Assembly (NCBI RefSeq): GCF_026210795.1
Contig: NC_089438.1
Coordinates: 3,369,501-3,433,500 of the forward strand
Reading direction: 5' to 3'
Source of the DNA: Rhizophagus irregularis
Taxonomy: Eukaryota > Glomeromycota > Glomeromycetes > Glomerales > Glomeraceae
DNA: 64,000 bases
In this document: positions 1-13,157 of the stretch, piece by piece
Layout of the letters: every line of letters starts with the position of its first letter
How positions within the stretch are numbered: the stretch's first letter is position 1
Position numbers and translations under genes: made by a program
The notes under the pieces: generated by a model
What the model saw: the letters and a program-made list of their open reading frames with translations, nothing else
The model's database searches: none
What the model was told of the DNA's origin: nothing

Positions 1-1003
1 AAATTTTATAATAGTAATGGCATATGTAATAAATGGTAGTTTAAGACAACATTTAAATAATAGTTTTAATTCAATAAAATGTGATGAAAAGTTGAATATT
101 TTAGAAGATCTTTAAAAAAACCTCAATTATATTCATGAAAAAGGGTTAATTCATCGTGATTTTCATTGTGGTAATATATTAAAAGAAGACAATTATGCTT
201 TAATTACTGATTTAGGATTATGTCGACCAGCAAATGTAAAACCATCCCAAAATGAATGTAAAGAACTATATGGGGTATTACCCTATGTAGCACCAGAAGT
301 TTTAAGAGGAAAAGAATTTACTCAAGAAAGTGATATATATGGATTTGGAATTATTGCATATGAAGTCTGTACAGGGCTTCCTCCTTATCATGATATTGCT
401 CATGATAAATTCTTAACTATTAGCATTTGTCAAGGACTTAGGCCAAAATCAAATTATAAAATTCCTCAATTAATTCTAAACATAATTAAACAATGTTGGG
501 ATGCTGATCCTTTAAAACGACCTAAAGCTATTGAATTGTATAATTTATTCAACAATTTATGGAATGAATCATGTGATAATGAATCTGAATTCAAAAAGCA
601 AATTGAAGAAGCAGATAAAATTAATGAGAAGTTAATATCATCATCATTATCATATACTGGTCCTACTCTTTCATATACTACAAATCCTCAAGCAATTTAC
701 ACGAGTAGACTTTTAGATTTTAAAAATCTTCCAGAACCAAAAAATGATATTGATAACAAGGATGAATAATTCATTTGGAGAATATTCAGGTAAATAATTT
801 CCTAATTTAACTTTACAAAAGTATTCTTTAAATATTTTATTGATGTATATAATTATTTTTTTTATATATTATAGAATCAATAGAAGCAATAGATTTTACT
901 AAACTAGACCTAGGTACTTATATACATTAACTTTTTACATGATTAATTTTATTAATAATATTATTTAATAATTTATTTTTCACTTATAGATAAAAGTAAC
1001 TGA
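1..1003 (+). pseudogene. TKL-type protein kinase, C-terminal part, disrupted
   Basis: The window opens inside a kinase gene. Reading from base 2, the frame gives the hinge region (FIIVMAYVINGSLRQHL), then the catalytic loop HRDFHCGNIL, DLGLC in place of DFG, the YVAPEVL activation-segment motif, DIYGFGIIAYEV and a final WDADPLKRP. These are hallmarks of tyrosine-kinase-like Ser/Thr kinases. An in-frame TAA at 113-115 interrupts the protein just before the catalytic loop. The frame closes at 767-769, but the next frame reads on as NNSFGEYS, followed by an intron (790-874), SESIEAIDFTKLDL, a second intron (914-989) and a stop at 1001-1003. So a frameshift also separates the usual tail exons. 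Two lesions make this a pseudogene, or a poorly assembled gene. The N-lobe lies outside the window. Confidence 0.8.
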
Positions 1004-1456
1004 ATTAAAGAAAGGAAAGTGATCTTGGGTGTAAATTTCTTTATTATTTACTATTTATTTTTTTTAACATTACTACAATATGATATTTTATTGGAATATA
1101 TTTTTTATGATTAAATAAAGTATTTATAAAATTATATGAAAAATAAATATAATAAATTGTATGTAGTTTGTTATAAAAATGTAACAAAGTAAACTTACAT
1201 TAATATATTATATTATGTTAATTTTATTATAAAGTTACTCAACCCAAAAAGTAGGTTAAAAACCTATCATGACCTGGTCCAAATTTTTAGTTCAGGTTGG
1301 ATCGGGTACCTGATCTGAGCTGATCCACTAATTAGATATTTGACGGTTGAGACATAGTGATTAGTAAATTAATTAGGTAAAACTAAAAACAATAGAGGGA
1401 ACGGTAAACAATTGTGAAGAACAAATATGTTAAATAAATTTAAAACAAATATAGAA

Positions 1457-1594
1457 AATTCGTTTAACGTGTTCGAGTTGGAACTAGTAACAATTGTAGC
1501 GGTGGTAATTATACTTCCTGCTGATGATAATAAAGTTGATTTATATGTTGATAATATGAGTGTTTTGCAATATTGGAAAAACTTTGATAGATAA
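1457..1594 (+). pseudogene. RNase H-like retroelement fragment
   Basis: A 45-codon open stretch reads FELELVTIVAVVIILPADD, then VDLYVDNMSVLQYWKNF. It resembles the part of a retrotransposon RNase H domain that holds the conserved Glu of helix A and the TDS-type Asp strand, with TDS degraded to VDN. There is no initiation codon and no reverse transcriptase nearby, so this can only be an old fragment. The assignment rests on pattern resemblance alone. Confidence 0.3.
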
Positions 1595-1599
1595 TTAGA

Positions 1600-3446
1600 A
1601 TTTTACTGCCGTATGCAGTAGGACTTTGTCCCTATAGTTAATTTCATTTGTATTGTTTAAACAAATAAACTAAATAAACATATAAATTGAAGTCTTTTTT
1701 TTAATTTTTTAATGAAATAAATTCTCAGGTCTGTACTAGTTTCCATTAACAATTAATAATAAAGTAAATTATATGATTTAATTTTAAAATAATGGGTTTT
1801 TTTTAACAATAAATTAAATTTACGTTTTGTTAGATCATTTCTGATCATTGAATAATTTTATAGGTAATTCGTATTATTGATTATTGTATAGCCATTAAAT
1901 TATCCAGCCAATTGATTTAAATTTTTTTTTATTTTATCTTGCGTAAAATAGCCATGCATATACGAGATACATATAAAATCAAAATAATTTTATGACTATT
2001 TTGAATATTAAAACAATTAAAAATTTTTTATTTTATTTAAAAAAAAAACATCCAAAAGAAAAGGAATAGAACTCTTTTACTAAGTACAATTAAAATTCAT
2101 TTTTTTAGGTTTAAGCCAGATTGAAGATTAAAATCGGGCTGCGAATGTTTAGAATAGTTATTTAAATAATTTTTTGATTTGTGTAACATGAAACCGTGAC
2201 ATAGCGTCTGATCAATGAGGATTATTTTCGTAATTATGAATAGTTATAAATTTACGTTATCCTAGAATGAAAAATATATAGAACAAATATAAGTAAGTTA
2301 TATAATTAAACCTGGAAATTTTTGCTATTAGCTAGAAAAATTTTTTTGTGCTGGTAATTATACTTCGATCATGAAACCATTTGTATGTATTTATTTCTTT
2401 ATTAGCAAAAAATTAAAAAGCTTATTTTATTTACTTTGATATTATTATTTATTATAACAAACTATTAAGGTACTACATAATACATTGTGTTATGGTTCAA
2501 ATCTCTCCAAGTTCTAGGTTGGTTTGGCAATTTTTTGTGCTCTAATGTCATCATTAATCTTTTCCAATGATTTAATTTGGTAATTCCTCTAATAATACAT
2601 CTTTTACAAACCTTATTTTACTGTTGATATGACATGTTAACAATTTTTTTAGAAAAAATATTTCGTTAAAAAAAAAGGTGTGAATAATCATATGCACAAT
2701 CAGTTTTTTTATGGGTGATCTAATGATCTATTCTATATTTATTTATGGTTAGAATAATTTCTATGAAGATTTTCATGGCTAAATCAGTGAAAAGGTTTAG
2801 TTTATCATGTTCCTTCCTTTGGAATTCTGTAGCAGAAGAAATTTTTTATTTTTCAAATTTAATTTTTTTTTTCAGTTTTTTTTTTCAAACCTGATTTTTT
2901 TATTTGTATTATTAAATATTTTTATTTTTATTTTTATTTTTTTGGTTCCTTTTAACTATTTTTGTTAATTTTTTTTTTTTTTTTTTTTTTGGTCAATTTA
3001 TAAATTTACTAAATAAATAACTGATCTTTCTTTCTCTTTCATATAACACTTGCTAGAACTACGTAATGTTGTCAATTTTTCAAAGATAACACTTAAATTT
3101 CATAAGAATCTTTTTTATGATAAAGTTAAAAATATATACTGTAATTATATAATATTGGTTATTTATTAGATCACTCCTCTTCTGTAATTAATAATAATTA
3201 ATAGTAGGTAGTATTTATCGCGAATTTTAAATTTACGATTTTTTTTAGAAAGCTTGTTATTAAACAAGTATGAATACAAATAAAATTAGAATTAAAATTT
3301 CAAAGTAATATACTGTACATTGTAATAAAAATAAACCCTCATGTAGCATGTTCAAAATCAAATATTCTTCTATATAATCTATTTATTTACAGGAATGAAT
3401 TCCAAAATCAAGCAAATAAATAAAATAAATAACAAAACAAAACACA
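1600..3446. other. AT-rich spacer without recognisable genes
   Basis: About 1.8 kb of very AT-rich DNA with homopolymer T tracts (for example 2860-2990). I see no sustained reading frame, RNA gene or repeat array. A short stretch near 1265-1325 with CAGGTTGGATCGGGTACCTG resembles the pentanucleotide-rich subterminal DNA of elements near 16.7, 18.2 and 20 kb, so it may be a worn transposon end. Confidence 0.5.
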
Positions 3447-3448
3447 TA

Positions 3449-4484
3449 GGGCGTTCTCAAGCACCTCAATTGATAGACTGATGAATGATCTGATTGGTCA
3501 AAAAAGTTTCAAAGAGTTTCTTATTTTGATGATCAACAAGCGAGCTAAAAACCACCTTTTTTCCTCAATGATCTTCAGTTGATAGATGATGCTCAATCAT
3601 TACAATAATTTACTTTATTTTTTTATGACAAAAATGAGTTCTCAGCAAGCTCTTTCAAAATATAAAAAAATTATTATTTTATTCTTAATGCAAGAAAATT
3701 TTAAAAGAAATAATAGAGACTTTGACACAAATATGAATTATCTTTTAACTTTTACTCAAATTATAGAAAGTACTCTCTATATTTTTGAAAAACTGTGTCC
3801 CACTTTTGTTGAATAGAAGCCTTAGAACGTTCTTTTAAAACGGGACTTGCAACATAGAAACAATATTATCCCAAATTCGGCCTTTTTCCCTTGGATCTTT
3901 AACTTTTGCAAAGCTTGTTGATGTTCTCCAACCTCTTTAATAAGTATCCGAATTTCTGCTGATGTCCATCGATTTGATGGCTTGCTAGCACGAATTGGTG
4001 TAGGTGGAATTGAAGTTGAAGTTGCATAATCAGGAGAAATAGCGACAGGATTATTACAATCAATGGAAGAAGATGACTATAAAAAAGAAATCAATAAAGA
4101 CCTAAATTACATTTAAAAAGAATATGTATTTACTTTTTCTTGTCGTATAGCTTCATTTAGAGCCAATATTTGACTTTGCTGTTGCAAAAAAGTTGCAAGT
4201 TCGTAAAATCATTTAAAGTGGTTGCATTAAAAATTGGGTTTGAAACTTCAGCAACTGGTTGAGGTTTTTATTGAATTTTTTATTAGGCATGTCGAAATTC
4301 GAAAACTATAAAATTGGTTATCATAAAAAAAAACTGTTGCTTAAAAAATTTATGTTAAACTATAAAAGAGGCATGCTCAAGCTAAATCGAGCTTATAATT
4401 CTATTGATCTCGTCATTGATTGTGATACTTGAGCACAATGACATCACTATCAGGTCTAATTGAGGGAGATGTTTGAGAACGCCC
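3449..4484. mobile_element. Decayed TIR DNA transposon, Harbinger-like, about 1.04 kb
   Basis: The left end (from 3449) begins GGGCGTTCTCAAGCACCT. The reverse complement of the right end (from 4484) begins GGGCGTTCTCAAACATCTC. The imperfect terminal inverted repeat extends for about 35 bp. Both ends are directly flanked by TA (3447-3448 and 4485-4486); a longer target duplication is not clear because the next bases differ. The interior carries a broken Myb/SANT-like coding region on the minus strand. A Myb/SANT partner protein is characteristic of PIF/Harbinger transposons, which is why I favour that superfamily. A TA-duplicating (Tc1/mariner) element that captured the gene is the alternative. 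No transposase is present, so the copy is non-autonomous. Confidence 0.75.
3761..4290 (-). pseudogene. Myb/SANT-like (trihelix) DNA-binding protein remnant
   Basis: Read on the minus strand from an ATG at 4290, with several frame changes, the pieces are: MPNKK, QPVAEVSNPIFNATTLNDF, ELATFLQQQSQILALNEAIR, a probable intron (GTAAAT...TATAG), PTPIRASKPSNRWTSAEIR, ILIKEVGEHQQALQ, then in another frame AKVKDPREKGRIWDNIVSML, and finally ERSKASIQQKWDTVFQKYRE. The order RWTSAEI...IKEV...KGRIWDNIV...KW matches the three-helix Myb/SANT-like fold. At least three frameshifts and a stop after QVPF break it. It lies wholly inside the TIR element and was probably that element's DNA-binding protein. The plus-strand ORF at 3586-3816 is its antisense shadow. 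Confidence 0.7.
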
Positions 4485-4486
4485 TA

Positions 4487-5575
4487 AGTTTGATTAAGTT
4501 TATTATTAAACATTTATATTAAGCTATCGAAATGTATCGGTCGTATATATATATATATATATTTGTTTATTTATATATTTATTTATTTATAGTAATAAAT
4601 AAAAGTTATTACAGTTAAAAACAAATAACAATTAAAGAAACTTTGTTTTCCTTAATATGCAATAACCGCGTAATTGCTACTGTATTACATATTAAGAAAT
4701 TACGATTCTGCAAGGATATTTATTGTCAATAATTTTCGGATAAATTATTTTGATTCATATAAAAAGAGAAGAAAAGAGGAAAGAGTACCACAGAAAAAAA
4801 AATTATTTACGCCATAAATATTTTTTTTTTAATAAAAAAAAAAATTACATTACAAAAAATTACGTTACAAAAAAATTACATCTATATAACTAAAAAAATT
4901 TTCATTGAAATTTTATGCATAAGAACGTGTAAACAAATATAAAATCTTTTTATTTTATGTAAATTAAGTAAATTTGATTGAATTTACTAAATTTGTTTTC
5001 ATGAAAAAATTTCAAAAGATAGTCGGAGTACGGATTAGAAAAACTCCAATAGTCCAATTAATATTACAAAAAATCTTTATTTATATGTTTATTTTAATTT
5101 TACCCTTTATAGAAGAAATAATTGGAATACGCAATAAGAAGTCTATTCAAAGATTCCAAAAAAGTCAAAATTGGTCATCTTCGGAGATAAGCAAATTTAC
5201 AATGGATTGTCAAAGAATTTTAATAATCGAATTCGCTCATTCATTCAAAGATTCCAAAATTGTTGTGACGTAACTGGTGACTTCAAAGATTATCTTCAAT
5301 TTTTGATTGTAAAAAAAAAGTAAGTCCTATTACTCCTATGTATAATAAAATGTAACCATTATTTATCCCTGCTTAATAGTAATGTGCATATTATTTTTAA
5401 TTTAAAAAAAATTATAACAAAATGAGAATAATAATTTAATTAAAAATTCTAAAAAAAATCTGACGTACTCCAAAAAAAAAAAATTCTTTACCCTTTTTCT
5501 TTTCCTTTTTTTTTTAAAAAAAAAGTAAAAAAATTTAATTACTCAATTTATTACAACTCTGAAAAAAATTTTAAA
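4487..5575. other. AT-rich intergenic region upstream of the secreted/membrane protein gene
   Basis: An AT-rich spacer with a TATATATATATA tract near 4548 and long A runs just before the next start codon. A 99-codon open frame (4974-5273) is present, but it has no recognisable domain, signal peptide or splice context, and I do not support it as a gene. The 150 bp before 5576 presumably hold the promoter of the following gene. No clear TATA box is separable from the background. Confidence 0.4.
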
Positions 5576-8500
5576 ATGAAATTAAATCATATATCACTTT
5601 TTATATCCCTATCGATAATTTTATTAACATTATCATCAGTAAAATCATCAATCATCTTTGAAGAAAACCAACCTTTATCTGCAGAAATACCCAGAGTGTT
5701 CAATATAGATTGTTATGATGATAACACGATGGTCGTTAGAATAGTTCGTAAAGATCCTTCCAATTAAATATGCAACCTTTTAATTTTTGTATTCCTCCAA
5801 AATATTTAAAAGCAAATCCTCTTAGATTTTATCCCGTCAAAAAAAATTTTTTGTTAATAACTTACGCGGAAGCTGATGATATAACCAATCCTTTCACTTA
5901 TAATGATTGGGGAATTGTTATCGACTTAGATGGAGTAATTCACAGGTAATAAATAAATTTTTCTTTAAATATACAATACAGTAAATAAAAATATAATACT
6001 TACTTCCTTTATAGTAAAATTAAGCTGGGACCATTGTACGTTAATAACACTACTAAAGAATGGAAGCCAGGTCAAGATTCCATCACGCTAAATGTTCATC
6101 GTGATAATGGATTTATCCGAACCGCTCCTATAACAAATTCTACTGGTTTTTCTTTACAGCAATTTAAAATGTAATTTATCCTATTAATAAATTTTTAATT
6201 TTTAATTATAAAATCATAGATTAAAATTAATTTAATATTCGTATATTCCCTTTTTTAAGCGATGAAAATGGAGGCATACAACAGATTGTAGAAACTGTTA
6301 ACATATTTCCTACAGGTCACCCGCTCGAAACAGTTGCAACGATGGACGGAGGGTACGCGCTTATTTATCCTAATAATACGGGACTTACAGGTTCAAACCC
6401 CATTTCAACAACTCCTCTTACTCCACAGTTTGGAATTTACTTCTTGTTATTAGGATATGAAAAAGGAATCACACAAGGACCATTCGTACTTTATCAAACA
6501 TTGACTCCAATAAATGTTCTTTTACTTGATTGTGATTTTACTTATGTAGGAGTTGGACAAACTTGTATAATAATTGCAAACTCTACACAATCTGATAAGA
6601 CATTTATTAAAATTGATTTTCTTTCATCAGGAACTGTATATAATATTACTACTTTTCAAAATATAAATGTTACAGATTATAGTATTCAATCATTAAGATA
6701 TGGAGGTTATTTATCTTATTATTTAGTACGAAATAGTGATAAAAAAAACTTTAATATTTATGGTTATATTTATGGTTATATTTTGGATTATTACGGTATC
6801 CTCTTTAATTGGGACCTTACATATCCCACGTTGGCAAATCCTGTAGCTGATGTTTTAGTTTTACCAAATAACACACTTGTAATTCCTCAACCAGAGGAAG
6901 GAAATAGTTGGTCTTTACTCACCACTGATTTGTATAAAATTGAGGGGGAACGAGGTAACGTAACACAGAAATTCTTTTTTTTTTCTTAATACCTTTTAAA
7001 CTTATATATAAACTTTTTATATTTCTTTTAGATCATGGTTATAGTATTTTACATATCAATACCACAATTCCTAAAATTGGTGATGTCATAGACCCATCCG
7101 AAACTAAATTTCTTATAATTAAATATTATAATAAAATTGTTTTATCACCAAATCGTAATATTACAATTTTACAAGATGATGGTACTAGTCATGGTATTAT
7201 ACGTCAAATAACTTCTATGACTTCTACTGGTAACAATGGATATGACAAATTTGTGGAACTTATTGATGATGAATTTAGTTCTATTATTAACATTACAATA
7301 ATTAATAGTACGTTTAATAAACCTGGTGGAAGATATTATGTTTTAATTGATGATGGTTTTGCAAGTAGTAAAGATTATCATGAACCTATGATTGGTATAC
7401 AAAGTAGCGCTTGGAATTTTACAACTCGTAAGTATTTTATTTATAATGAATTCATATAAGTAAAACTTATAATTTCTTAAAATAATTTATCTTTTTTTTT
7501 TTTAATAGTCCAAGAAGATGATCATGCAAATAGTATAAAAGAGAAATATCGAAAAAAAGTAAATTCTACTAGAATTGAAGGAAAAGTTCGATTAACATTG
7601 GATGGTACCAATTATTTTAAAAGTATTAAACATGATAAAATTAAACGTAAAGAATTTTTTAATAATTTAACACAAGAATTAGTTAAAGCGATCCCTGTTA
7701 GTTCAGAACGAGTAACTTCAAATGGAAGACATGAAATTGATACTTCAGTTTCTCCTGAACAATATATTTTATCTATTAATATTGAAAAAGCTAAGAATGA
7801 AGATGAAAATTCAGTTAATTCAGTAGCTGATGATTTAGATACTTTAATAAAGAATAAATTTATAACTCTTATTGGATCTGGTGAATATTCAAATTATTTG
7901 GATCATGAATATGGATATGTAACCATACGTAAGAATATTTTCTGAGAATTTTATTTCAAAAAAAAAAAAAATATTTTTTAAAAACGTAATCGACTTTAAA
8001 TTAATTTTTACCTTTAAAAAATACTTTAAATTTTTGTGAATAATAGCTAGGTGGATAGAGGATAATTGGAAAAACCTTATTATAACAGTTTTATTTAATA
8101 TTGTATTATTCACATTTTCCTTTAAGGTAAATAAAAATATACATAATTATAATTATTATAAATTTCAATCAAAATAAATAAACAAAATACATTTTTTTTC
8201 TTTTATTAGAAAGGCAATTTTGCAATTTATGATTGTGGAAACGCTATCGAAGAATTCGCAACGACAATTCTTTTTACTAGTATAGATGCAGGATCTGTTG
8301 AAAATATTTTTACCACAAGGTAAAATCCAATTAAATAATTAAGTAAAAAAGTTTCCCCCAAAAAAATTATTTACACTATTTTACACTGATTTTTTTTTTA
8401 CATCTCTTAGTATTTTCTTTGTGACATTTCCGTTTATTGTAAATTTGGGATTTGCATTTATAATTATAATTGATGAACTTACGAAAACCGACCTTAAAAA

Positions 8501-9836
8501 ATCATTAACAAAAGTTAATGAGCTGTTAAATAATGAAACCGATCATAAAAAATCAGAAAAAGCTAGCAACCATCCAGAAATAGTCAGCGATCACGATCAT
8601 ACAGAAGATACGAACGATCATACAAAAGATATGGAAATAGAAGTAGCCGGCGATCCCGATCATACGAAAGATAAGAAAATAAAAGACGGTGGTTCCAATC
8701 CCAAAGAAGAATCAACATGTAACAAACTTATAAAAGTTGTGAAAGAATTAAAAAAGAGTATAGAAGAACTAGAAGATGTTATTAAACTCACGAAAGAATT
8801 GAAAGAAGTTAATGAGCTTATAGATCAATTAGTAAAATATATTGCAGAATCAGCAGAAGATGAAGTAAAAGATACCTCAGAAGATAAAGTAAAAAATAAC
8901 ACAGAAGTTGATGTAAAAAATATCATAGAAAAATTAAAAGTAATTAATGAACTTATAAAAGAAATAATGCAATTTGAGAATTTTGTACATGAATTAAAAG
9001 AACTTGAGAAACTCCCAAAAGAAATATTAACGTCGACATTGAGAAAAGTAGACGAATTTATAGAAGATCCTGAAAAGAGTAAAACGTTTAAAGAAGAATA
9101 TACAAGAATACTTAAAGTTAAATTGAAAAAAGTTAACGAACTTAACGTAGACGAATTTACAAAAGATCCTAAAAAGGATAAAGCGCATATAAAACTTAAA
9201 GCTAAATTGAAAAAAGTTTATACAAATCTTAAAGCTGAATTGGATAAAGTTAAAGAGCTTAACGAACTTGCTGAAGAATTAAAAAAAATTAACGGCCTTA
9301 TGAAAGAATTGAAAGAAGTTAAAGAACTTTCAGAAGAATTAGAAAAAGTCAAAATGTTTATAGATAAATATGAAGATAAAGTTGAAGATGATGTAGAAGA
9401 AGGTAGTGATATAAATGAAATGAAAAATAACGAAAATAGCGAAGCAATTAATTCGAATAAAGAGAGTTGGTATAGTAAGATTATAAATAAGATAAAAAAA
9501 TTTATGGCTGAAAGGGAAAAAGAGGAAAATGATCGTCAGTCAACACAAAAAAAAGGATATAAAAAGTTTTCAAAATGGTTAAAAGATTATAGAGATAATC
9601 AAATAACGACAGTATTATTTATTACATTAGCAGGAGTTGACATTACACATTTAGAATTTCTTGGTTCAAAGATACAAATTCGAATTCCTAGTAACTTCAA
9701 TTTTCTTGAATTAAAGCGATCTCGAAGTTTTAATATTTATTTAATGCTAAATTATCTCGTGCAGCGGAACGTAAAATTATATGGGGAAAATTCTTTAACG
9801 CTCTTATCGGGGATATTTCTTTGATCTTTCTACAAG
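5576..9836 (+). CDS. Secreted-then-membrane-anchored protein with coiled-coil tail, eight exons, two frameshifts
   Basis: I do not recognise a named family. Exons: 5576-5945, 6015-6170, 6260-6954, 7032-7427, 7509-7928, 8047-8126, 8210-8319 and 8411-about 9836; all introns are GT-AG and phases match. Residues 1-25 are a clear signal peptide (MKLNHISLFISLSIILLTL). About 650 residues of Asn/Thr/Ser-rich, probably glycosylated beta-type ectodomain follow. Next come a membrane segment (LIITVLFNIVLFTFSF, about residue 690), a second one (FFVTFPFIVNLGFAFIIII, about 750), a 350-residue Lys/Glu coiled coil and a last hydrophobic stretch (TTVLFITLAGVDI, about 1140). The likely layout is a large extracellular part and a charged helical cytoplasmic part. 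Two lesions: in exon 1 the frame stops at 5765-5767 while the sense continues as MQPFNFCIPPKYLK one frame over; near 9740 the frame shifts again, with the better reading SRAAERKIIWGKFFNALIGD. These are either real inactivation or assembly errors. Confidence 0.65.
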
Positions 9837-12800
9837 TATGTAATTATTTTTTTGTATTGATTTTTATCTTTTTATAAAATCAAACATTAAAGACTTATTT
9901 GTTTTTTAATAATAGTTTTTTTATGTGACTCGGGTTGTGTCACTTGGTTACACACCTGTATTTTAAAAGCTAGTATTGATCTCTTTCGCAAAGGATTTAC
10001 TATAATTAAATATGTACGCAATAAGAAGGTTACATCAAACACATTATAATATGCGCCAATTTTTTAACAAATATTTATTTAGCAAAAATTTTGATTTATT
10101 ATTACTATTAATATTCCATCAATTTGAAATGATACTAAGTTAATAAATAAAATTGTACGGCGGCTTCTAAATACTTATTATTTTTAAAATGATTTTAATT
10201 GTTTGCAATTATCTATATAAATACGTACGTGAAACGTGAAACAAAATCTTGTCATATAAATTCTCAATCCTTATTGTTATTCTTTGTAATAATTGGACGT
10301 ACATTTATTCTTATTCTTGAATCAATTCACAAACAAAAGAAATGTTCCCAGTATCGTATACGCGACTTTAAAATATATGCTTTATTTATGTGACACCGGC
10401 CGAGTGAAAATATTTTGATGATAAACGAAAGCATAAAGAAAATAATCATAAAAGAAAAAGAAATGTCTCAGCCGCCAACCGGCGATCTGCGATATTTCAT
10501 TAACGAGACTAAAGAATAACGCTAAAGACAAACAATTCTAAACTAAAACTCTGATCTTTCACTCCCTTCGTTCTTTAGCTTTTTGTATATCATTGTTATT
10601 TTGTATATCTTAGATATAAATCATGTTTCGTTACATGATATACAAAAATATAAGTTATTCTTAGTTATTCTTAGTTTAAGTTATAGTATTCTTGCACTGC
10701 GGATTGTCGATCATATCGATTACATAATCTATAATTTATTAAGATGTACCGATAATTTTGGTTACACTAGTGTTAATTCCGGCCGGCACTATAAGTTTGG
10801 CCTGAGTTAAAAAATTGTAACTTTAAAATTTGAGCATCTTTCTTATGTCCGGAATTGGATTTTTTTCAATAATCATATTCACATTATACATAATATATTC
10901 AAGAAATTTTGGAAATTTTGGACTTGGAATTAAGTATAGTGCGATCCAGAGTTAGATTTTGGCCTGCATTATAATCTACTAATTACATATATGTACCGAT
11001 ATTTCAATGTACCGATACTTTTTCCCCAAACCGGAAGCATCGGTATATCGAAGTTTGACTGTAGTTATTTTTTTTTTTTTGATCCAAATGAGGAAAACAA
11101 TGTCAAATTATCTACATGTGTACACAAATTATTTTAATTATACGCCAGAAATCAATCAATTGTGATCGATCGATCATACTTCAATGAAATTAATGAGTTT
11201 CGTATAACAATATAGTGATCGACATTCGACAACTTGATAAAGAATCACAAACTTTATCGATTAATTCAATAAAATATATACTGTATTACCGTTGACTGAG
11301 TTATAATTTGTGATGGGCTTTAACGGTTTTATAATTCATTTTACAATAATAAGACCTATGACGTGTCCGTCCGAAGATGCAGTCGATCTACAGAAAATTA
11401 AATGTCTAAAAGAAAATAAAGTAAATAAAGATGAAAGATCTATAATAAAACAAATAACACATTAATATGATTAATTTTAATGATAATTTCACACGAATAA
11501 AAGTTTATTCAATTAATTTGACAACTTATTATCTTTTTAACGTTAATGTGGTTTTTCATATCAAATCTTAATGTAATAATGAGTTTGTTTTAGCGTCATA
11601 AACGCATATTGATTGATAAACGAACATTACGTAAAGAAAACAGTTTTGTTAGGTACTGTAGATTTCTCATATTAGAAAGTTCAAATGGAAGATAAAATTT
11701 CAAATAGAAAAATATTTAAATTTAATTGTATTGATCGATCAATAAAGGTTTGAAATATTATTCTAAAAAGTAATTATTCAAATCTGAGCTTCCACAGCGG
11801 GGTATACTTAGTAATGATGCAGCTTGATTCAAATAAAATCACTATTAAAAAAAAATAAATATACAAGATTGATTTAAAATAATTTACATACCTGAATAAA
11901 TATTGCGGAAATATCTTTAATAATAAAAAGTTAGGTTAATAATAAACAATTAAAACTTTTTTGGTCATCATTTACAAAGTGAACTAATATTATAATGCAA
12001 TAAATTAAGCCGGGAAATTACTAATTTTAGTTTAAAATAGTTAAAATGGTTAGCAACAACTTTTACTTAAAAGATCTTTTAAAAGTATGTCAAACTCCCC
12101 CATGAAAATGACCTCTTGTTTATTAAAAAATTATTATATAAATTAAAAAAAAAACATTATATATTAAAAAAAATTATATGAATTTATTTATTAAAAATCA
12201 TTATACAAGGTTATTTATTAAATATACAAACTTACTTATCAAAATATATATTACATGAATTCCACCAAAAGTCTATTTTTTATTGATCATGGTCATGTGA
12301 TTTTTCCATTCAATAATTGGTCATTTTGACTACTCTAACGTCATTTTGACACTTTTTTTTTCAGTATTACGAATAATTTTTACGGAAAGTTGCCTAAAAA
12401 CGTCATTTTGATCTTTTTTTAGGTCAGTCAATATTAGAAAATGCTGCGGCTTGTTGAACGAACCTAGTTTATGTTACTTTCCTTATGTCTAATTTAATAA
12501 AAAATTCTAATGCTATTTTATATGAACAATTATCAGCTAGCTATCAATGAAAGAAATTTTATCAGCACAATAAGAAAAAATCATTCAAGAAGAGAAATTA
12601 ATATTTTTTTTGGTGAAAAAATTGGATCATTATGACATAATTAAATTAACTATTATAAGCTGATCATATTATTAAATAGTAATGTCGGTTAATAAAACCT
12701 ATATTATAATTATTGACTGATGAATCATAGATATCATAATAATTAATGATGAATGATACAATACATTGATTTAGTACATAGAATCTTGTAGAAAAAATTA

Positions 12801-12925
12801 GATATTATTGTAAGTGATACGATCAAATGACTCATGCAAAGAAATAATCATGCATCGGACCTCATTATGATCACAACACAATTGATCACAACACTTCACA
12901 ATAAATTTTTCCCACATATTTTTTT
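9837..12925. other. Gene-free AT-rich region
   Basis: About 3 kb without a supported gene. The open frames at 10199-10393 and 10583-10810 have no domain or splice context. Around 10776-10975 lie patches with CCGGCCGGCACTATAA and TTTGGCCTGCATTATAA, which recall motifs inside the elements near 26.9 kb and 43.4 kb. A 14-bp direct repeat (AACGTCATTTTGA-type) occurs at about 12329 and 12399. Confidence 0.4.
10990..11063. mobile_element. Isolated right end of a Tc1/mariner-pogo-like MITE
   Basis: The stretch ends ATCGGTATATCGAAGTTTGACTG at 11061 followed by TA. This is the same terminus as the complete MITE at 51107-51289 (reverse complement CAGTCTAACC). Two CCGATA-type motifs precede it. I could not find the matching left end upstream, so this is a truncated or heavily diverged copy. 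Confidence 0.45.
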
Positions 12926-13157
12926 TCAACGCGTAATTTTTAAATTTTTTTTTATTTTTTTATTATTCGTTCCAACCTTCCAAACTATCACTTTATGATG
13001 CCGAAACAAAAAAACCAACCAACGCCCTTTTACAAAAAGAATAAAGACCGACATAGTAAAAACAGAAAAGTTTGGAGAATTAAAAGAGCAAAGGAACACC
13101 AGGGTAGGTTTTTTTTGAAAAAAATAACCCACTTAACTATCACTATTATTTATTTGT

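Noticed and set aside
3586-3816. 76-codon plus-strand frame
   Set aside because: It lies antisense to the end of the Myb/SANT remnant inside the TIR element and has no features of its own.
4974-5273. 99-codon open frame
   Set aside because: No recognisable domain, splice context or composition distinct from the surrounding AT-rich DNA. An internal near-duplicate (TTCAAAGATTCCAAAA) suggests repeat debris.
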